This document shows, piece after piece, positions 58,113 through 64,000 of a DNA stretch of 64,000 bases. Within the stretch, counting starts at the first letter, position 1, and each line of letters opens with the position of its first letter. Both the position numbers and the translations under genes were made by a program. Origin of the DNA: Citrobacter sp. Cu233 (lineage in GTDB: Bacteria; Pseudomonadota; Gammaproteobacteria; Enterobacterales; Enterobacteriaceae); contig NZ_JAOWIF010000028.1 in the NCBI RefSeq assembly GCF_030332225.1, positions 744,001 to 808,000 on the forward strand, read 5' to 3'. Under the pieces are notes generated by a model that worked only from the letters and a program-made list of their open reading frames with translations, was not told where the DNA came from and made no database searches.

Positions 58113-59333
58113 ATGGCAATAAGTGAACCAACCCAGCCAGTGGCTGGCGCGTCAGCGTCGGTTGCTAAAGCACGCACCTCATTTGGCATTTTAGGGGCGA
58201 TCAGTCTCTCTCATCTGCTAAACGATATGATCCAATCGCTGATTCTGGCGATTTATCCGCTTTTACAGTCAGAATTTTCACTGACGTTTATGCAGATCGG
58301 GATGATTACGCTAACCTTCCAGCTCGCCTCCTCGCTGCTGCAACCGGTTGTCGGCTATTGGACGGACAAATACCCGATGCCATGGTCGCTACCTATTGGA
58401 ATGTGCTTCACGCTGAGTGGGCTTGTGCTACTGGCGATGGCAGGCAGTTTCCATATGGTTTTGCTCGCCGCAGCGCTGGTCGGTACCGGGTCTTCAGTAT
58501 TCCACCCGGAATCCTCTCGCGTGGCACGTATGGCCTCCGGTGGCCGTCATGGGTTGGCGCAATCTATTTTCCAGGTCGGTGGTAACTTCGGTAGTTCTCT
58601 GGGGCCACTACTGGCCGCTGTCATCATCGCGCCATATGGTAAGGGTAATGTGGCCTGGTTCGTGCTGGCGGCCCTGCTGGCGATTGTTGTACTGGCACAG
58701 ATTAGCCGTTGGTACGCCGCACAACATCGGATGAGTAAAGGAAAACCGAAGGTCGCCATCGTCAATCCGCTACCACGAAATAAAGTGGTACTGGCGGTGG
58801 GTATTCTGCTGGTGCTGATTTTCTCCAAATACTTCTATATGGCGAGCATCAGTAGCTATTACACCTTTTATCTGATGCAAAAATTCGGATTATCGGTACA
58901 AAATGCCCAGTTCCACCTGTTTGCCTTCCTGTTTGCCGTTGCGGCCGGTACGGTAATTGGAGGGCCATTAGGCGATAAAATTGGCAGAAAATATGTTATT
59001 TGGGGCTCTATCCTCGGCGTAGCGCCGTTTACCCTCATTTTGCCCTATGCAACCCTTGAATGGACTGGGATTTTAACCGTGATCATTGGTTTTATCCTCG
59101 CATCGGCCTTTTCTGCCATTCTGGTCTATGCACAGGAGCTACTTCCGGGGCGTATCGGTATGGTTTCCGGGCTATTTTTCGGTTTTGCCTTCGGCATGGG
59201 CGGCTTGGGTGCCGCGGTGTTAGGGCTTATTGCCGACCATACCAGTATCGATTTGGTCTATAAAATATGTGCTTTCCTGCCTCTCCTTGGGATACTGACC
59301 ATATTCTTACCTGATAACCGACATAAAGCCTGA
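58113..59333 (+). CDS. fsr: Fsr fosmidomycin-resistance MFS transporter
   Basis: 406-residue major-facilitator protein with about 12 membrane helices; exports fosmidomycin in E. coli. LLNDMIQSLILAIYPLL, the MFS loop GPLGDKIGRKY and YAQELLPGRIGMVSGLFFGFAFGMGG are typical. Natural substrate not known. A perfect stem-loop follows the stop. Confidence 0.94.
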   Translation: MAISEPTQPVAGASASVAKARTSFGILGAISLSHLLNDMIQSLILAIYPLLQSEFSLTFMQIGMITLTFQLASSLLQPVVGYWTDKYPMPWSLPIGMCFTLSGLVLLAMAGSFHMVLLAAALVGTGSSVFHPESSRVARMASGGRHGLAQSIFQVGGNFGSSLGPLLAAVIIAPYGKGNVAWFVLAALLAIVVLAQISRWYAAQHRMSKGKPKVAIVNPLPRNKVVLAVGILLVLIFSKYFYMASISSYYTFYLMQKFGLSVQNAQFHLFAFLFAVAAGTVIGGPLGDKIGRKYVIWGSILGVAPFTLILPYATLEWTGILTVIIGFILASAFSAILVYAQELLPGRIGMVSGLFFGFAFGMGGLGAAVLGLIADHTSIDLVYKICAFLPLLGILTIFLPDNRHKA

Positions 59334-59339
59334 TTTTCT

Positions 59340-59367
59340 GACGGCCAAAAGTAAACTTTGGCCGTCA
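59340..59367 (+). terminator. Stem-loop after fsr
   Basis: GACGGCCAAA and TTTGGCCGTC, perfect 10-bp stem with a short loop, 6 bp after the stop; only a weak T-run follows. Confidence 0.65.
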
Positions 59368-59558
59368 TCACTTACAGTGACCATCAGCCTTTGCCTCATA
59401 CATCTCCCCGTAGTTTTCCGATCCGTGCTTTTTTACGCTTAAAATCCTATTTTCATCAAAATTCAATAATTATTCATAAACATAAACATTAAAATTGTCA
59501 TAAACTATTACTCGGAATTTGAGTTTTCAGGATCAACACAGCAACCAAAGGAGACGGA

Positions 59559-61238
59559 ATGCATCACGCCACCCCGCTTATCACCACCATTGTCGGCGGC
59601 CTTGTGCTCGCTTTTATATTAGGCATGATTGCCAATAAACTGCGTATTTCTCCTCTGGTGGGATATCTGTTAGCGGGCGTTCTGGCCGGTCCATTTACAC
59701 CTGGTTTTGTTGCTGATACCAAGCTCGCGCCTGAACTGGCTGAACTTGGTGTAATCCTGTTGATGTTCGGCGTCGGGCTGCACTTTTCCCTGAAGGATTT
59801 GATGGCGGTAAAGTCTATCGCCATTCCCGGCGCGATTGCCCAGATAGCGGTAGCAACACTGCTGGGCATGGCGCTTTCTGCCGTATTAGGCTGGTCGCTG
59901 ATGGTCGGTATCGTGTTTGGTCTGTGTCTTTCAACCGCCAGTACCGTGGTGCTGTTACGTGCGCTTGAAGAACGGCAGCTCATTGATAGCCAACGCGGGC
60001 AAATCGCCATTGGCTGGCTGATTGTCGAAGACCTGATGATGGTGCTGACGCTGGTTCTCCTGCCTGCTGTCGCCGGAATGCTGGAAAAAGAAGATGTCGG
60101 CTTTACTTCGCTGGCCGTCGATATGGGCATCACCATCGGTAAGGTCGTGGCGTTTATCGCCATTATGATGCTGGTTGGTCGTCGCCTGGTGCCATGGATT
60201 ATGGCCCGCAGCGCCGCAACCGGTTCCCGCGAACTGTTTACCCTGTCGGTGCTGGCGCTGGCGCTGGGTATCGCCTTTGGCGCGGTGGAGCTGTTCGATG
60301 TTTCCTTTGCACTGGGCGCGTTTTTTGCCGGTATGGTGCTGAACGAGTCAGAATTGAGCCACCGCGCGGCGCACGATACCCTACCGCTACGCGATGCTTT
60401 CGCCGTACTGTTCTTTGTTTCTGTCGGTATGCTGTTTGATCCATTAGTCCTGATCCAGCAGCCTCTGGCCGTGCTGGGTACACTGGCGATTATTATCTTC
60501 GGTAAATCCGTCGCTGCCTACTTCCTGGTACGCCTGTTTGGTCACTCTCAGCGTACAGCGCTCACCATTGCTACCAGCCTGGCGCAGATTGGTGAATTTG
60601 CCTTTATCCTGGCGGGCCTTGGTATGGCGCTGAACCTGTTACCACAAGCCGGACAAAACCTGGTGCTGGCAGGTGCGATTCTCTCCATTATGCTCAACCC
60701 GGTGCTGTTTGCGGTATTAGAAAAATATCTCGCCAAAACCGAAACGCTGGAAGAGCAGACTCTGGAAGAGGCTATCGAAGAAGAGAAACAGATCCCGGTT
60801 GATATTTGTAATCATGCCCTGCTGGTCGGTTTTGGTCGTGTCGGCAGCCTGTTAGGTGAAAAGCTGATGGCGGCGGGTATCCCGCTGGTCGTTATTGAAA
60901 CATCGCGTACCCGCGTGGATGAACTGCGTGAACGTGGGATCCGTGCCGTGCTGGGCAATGCGGCCAACGAAGAGATCATGAATCTGGCGCATCTGGACTG
61001 CGCGCGCTGGCTGCTGCTGACCATCCCCAATGGTTATGAAGCAGGAGAGATTGTCGCTTCCGCACGTGAGAAATGCCCTTCGATTGAGATTATCGCCCGC
61101 GCGCATTATGACGATGAGGTTGAGTACATCACTGAGCGTGGTGCCAATCAGGTGGTGATGGGTGAACGTGAAATCGCACGGACTATGCTGGAACTGATTG
61201 AAACACCGCCAGCAGGTGACGTTGCCACTGCCAGCTAG
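59559..61238 (+). CDS. ybaL: YbaL (RosB) KefB-type cation/proton antiporter-like protein
   Basis: 559-residue CPA2-family protein: about 12 membrane helices (1-390), then a C-terminal RCK-N/TrkA domain (LLVGFGRVGSLLGEKLMAAGIPLVVIE, GxGxxG nucleotide site). Resembles KefB/KefC but lacks their longer C-terminal tail; E. coli length is 558. Probably a regulated K+/H+ antiporter, not proven. Starts after a 225-bp AT-rich gap. Confidence 0.93.
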   Translation: MHHATPLITTIVGGLVLAFILGMIANKLRISPLVGYLLAGVLAGPFTPGFVADTKLAPELAELGVILLMFGVGLHFSLKDLMAVKSIAIPGAIAQIAVATLLGMALSAVLGWSLMVGIVFGLCLSTASTVVLLRALEERQLIDSQRGQIAIGWLIVEDLMMVLTLVLLPAVAGMLEKEDVGFTSLAVDMGITIGKVVAFIAIMMLVGRRLVPWIMARSAATGSRELFTLSVLALALGIAFGAVELFDVSFALGAFFAGMVLNESELSHRAAHDTLPLRDAFAVLFFVSVGMLFDPLVLIQQPLAVLGTLAIIIFGKSVAAYFLVRLFGHSQRTALTIATSLAQIGEFAFILAGLGMALNLLPQAGQNLVLAGAILSIMLNPVLFAVLEKYLAKTETLEEQTLEEAIEEEKQIPVDICNHALLVGFGRVGSLLGEKLMAAGIPLVVIETSRTRVDELRERGIRAVLGNAANEEIMNLAHLDCARWLLLTIPNGYEAGEIVASAREKCPSIEIIARAHYDDEVEYITERGANQVVMGEREIARTMLELIETPPAGDVATAS

Positions 61239-61246
61239 TTTTGCGT

Positions 61247-61329
61247 TGCCGGATGGCGCTATCGCTGCTTATCCGGCATCTATTTTGCCATGTTCTGCGT
61301 AGGCCCGATAGGCGATAGCGCTATCGGGC
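61247..61329. repeat. Two REP-type palindromes between ybaL and gsk
   Basis: TGCCGGATGGCGC ... TATCCGGCA (61247-61278) and GCCCGATAGGCGAT ... CTATCGGGC (61303-61329), a REP pair filling the space between convergent genes. Confidence 0.72.
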
Positions 61330-61335
61330 AGTAAC

Positions 61336-62640
61336 TCAACGATCCCAGTACGACTCTTCGAGACTGTCTTCACGCTCCGGCAAACCACGCGTCAGACGCG
61401 GTGAATGCTGATTCAGCACCTGATAACTCACGCGGTTGGCATATTTACACACCTGGGCTAAAGATGAATAAGTCAGCCAGGTATATTTGTGCTTGCTGGA
61501 GTTAGGTACATTGCCACGGTGATAGCTGTTCGCTGTAATATCATGCAGCAATGCAGCCAATGCACCGTCGCCCGCTCCGTTAGTGTTCATGATTTTTTCC
61601 GGCCCGCCCATATATGGCGCGATATGTGAATAAACACGCAGCGGATTCGTACAATCTTTATGGCGCATTGCGCGGCTGAATTCGTACTGGTTGAATTCAG
61701 CGATAGCGCCTGGCAGCAGCGGATGCTGAGTTTTGCGTTTCGCCTCGTCTTCAGTAAAGCCGGCCATATACAGCCCCACCGGCCCGGCAGTACACAAGAC
61801 TAAATCCACCCAATCCAGTGCTTTATCTGACGCCAGCAGCGGATCGTTTTCACCGGTCAGCGCTTCAGCTTCTTCTTCGTTCATCGCCAGAATAGAGACA
61901 TTCTCTTTCAGAAATTCCTGCCACCACTGCGGGTTATCCGCAATAACGAATTTGGTCCCCAGAGTCAGTACCACCGGAACGTTGTGCTTTTTGGCAAATT
62001 CAATCGCCTTCATGGTCGCTTCCGGCATCGGTTCGCCCGGCTTACAGCGTACCAGATAGGAGGTCAGCACCAGTGCGGAAGCCCCGGCAATCACCGATTC
62101 AGGGATGCTATCCGCGCGCAACTGGTTCATGTGACCGGGGCTGATGGCAAATGTGCGCTCGCCGGATTCACCAATCAGCGTAAAGCAACGGCCAATCGGG
62201 CCATCTACCCCCTGTAGATAGTTCAAATCGGTGCGGCTGGAGGTGTTGCATAAATAGCGATACGCGTAGCTACCAATCTCGATATTGCTGCACATCACAC
62301 CCAACAGTACCGAGCGGTCATCTGCCAGCACGGAGTAGTTATGCATGGTGTTACCGATGGTGCCACCTGCAAACTGATGGGTGATCAGGTTTTCGCGTAC
62401 CAGCTCCTGGTAGAGAGCTTCCGCAACATCATCTTCAATCACCAGAGAGTGCCCGGCGCTTAATCCATAACGTTTTACAAAATCATCATCCACTTTGGCT
62501 TCAATATCCACCAGCGTTTGGTCGATACCGACTACCCAGGCCGCGCTGGTCTCATTTTCAGGCTGAATTTGTTGCAGCAACGGATCGCGCGCGCTGACGG
62601 GGAAATAGTGTTTGGATTTACGTTTACCGGGAAATTTCAT
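61336..62640 (-). CDS. gsk: Gsk inosine-guanosine kinase
   Basis: 434-residue PfkB-family kinase phosphorylating guanosine and inosine in purine salvage. The PfkB signature NTNGAGDGALAALLHD includes the catalytic Asp; VDGPIGRCFTLIGESGERTFAISPG and LAMNEEEAEALTGEND are family blocks. Standard length. Divergent from aes. Confidence 0.95.
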   Translation of the reverse strand: MKFPGKRKSKHYFPVSARDPLLQQIQPENETSAAWVVGIDQTLVDIEAKVDDDFVKRYGLSAGHSLVIEDDVAEALYQELVRENLITHQFAGGTIGNTMHNYSVLADDRSVLLGVMCSNIEIGSYAYRYLCNTSSRTDLNYLQGVDGPIGRCFTLIGESGERTFAISPGHMNQLRADSIPESVIAGASALVLTSYLVRCKPGEPMPEATMKAIEFAKKHNVPVVLTLGTKFVIADNPQWWQEFLKENVSILAMNEEEAEALTGENDPLLASDKALDWVDLVLCTAGPVGLYMAGFTEDEAKRKTQHPLLPGAIAEFNQYEFSRAMRHKDCTNPLRVYSHIAPYMGGPEKIMNTNGAGDGALAALLHDITANSYHRGNVPNSSKHKYTWLTYSSLAQVCKYANRVSYQVLNQHSPRLTRGLPEREDSLEESYWDR

Positions 62641-62793
62641 GGTCGACTATATGGGTGGTTAACTGAGCGATGCATGGTAGCACATTACCGGATATGCATG
62701 CGATGCGGCGCTAAGTTTCAATATCGGACGGCGGGATCGCAGTTTATCCGGTCTCAGTTTCTACAATAAATCATCGTCCACAAGGAGCGTTTT

Positions 62794-64000
<1,207 letters not shown>

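Overview
This 64 kb window looks like chromosome from a Citrobacter-type member of the Enterobacteriaceae. The gene order from hemH back to argU follows the E. coli and Salmonella backbone, read in the opposite direction. Most proteins are near-identical in length and sequence to E. coli or Salmonella proteins I recognise. The accessory content mixes the two genera: Salmonella-type fimbriae with FimW/FimY/FimZ and an Sfb-type transporter, E. coli-type cus and torYZ, and a heme-uptake cluster. Species cannot be fixed by reading alone. I saw no insertion sequence, prophage or CRISPR array.

Layout. (1) 1-5010: copper/silver efflux, cusB (partial), cusF and cusC leftward, divergent cusRS rightward, then a 70-residue SilE-like metal-binding protein. 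A clean CusR palindrome lies between cusC and cusR, and a weaker copy precedes the SilE-like gene. (2) 5050-10490: a metallo-beta-lactamase-fold gene, the torYZ S-/N-oxide reductase system with a perfect FNR-type site upstream, and uspF. (3) 10586-20494: tRNA-Arg(UCU) argU without a neighbouring prophage, then the fim locus. The regulators fimW, an EAL-domain gene, fimY and fimZ run rightward and converge on the structural operon fimAICDHF. (4) 21068-28615: folD, ybcJ, ybcI, cysS, ppiB, lpxH, purEK and selU. (5) 28612-32553: a MetNIQ-type (Sfb-type) ABC transporter and a porin. (6) 32741-41188: ybbP, ybbA, tesA, ybbO, cnoX, fetAB, qmcA and ybbJ. (7) 41209-44039: an uncharacterised exported pair, a 714-residue helical protein and a DUF3142 protein. 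(8) 44036-52047: cueR, then a seven-gene heme operon. (9) 52087-64000: copA under a CueR-type promoter, ybaP, the sRNA gene chiX, ybaK, ushA, fsr, ybaL, gsk, aes and partial hemH.

The most interesting system is the heme operon: TonB receptor, HmuT, ChuW, ChuX, ChuY, HmuU, HmuV. It carries the oxygen-independent heme-breakdown enzymes ChuW and ChuY but no ChuS/HmuS-type heme oxygenase. Its promoter region holds both a Fur-like site and a near-consensus FNR site, so iron scarcity and anaerobiosis may be sensed together. The cluster sits between cueR and copA, where E. coli K-12 has glsA-ybaT. Other points of interest are a full-length EAL gene in the fim regulatory cassette, the exported 714-residue/DUF3142 pair, a conserved frameshift signal in copA that would yield a 70-residue CopZ-like chaperone, and an unexplained 16-bp inverted repeat upstream of fimZ.
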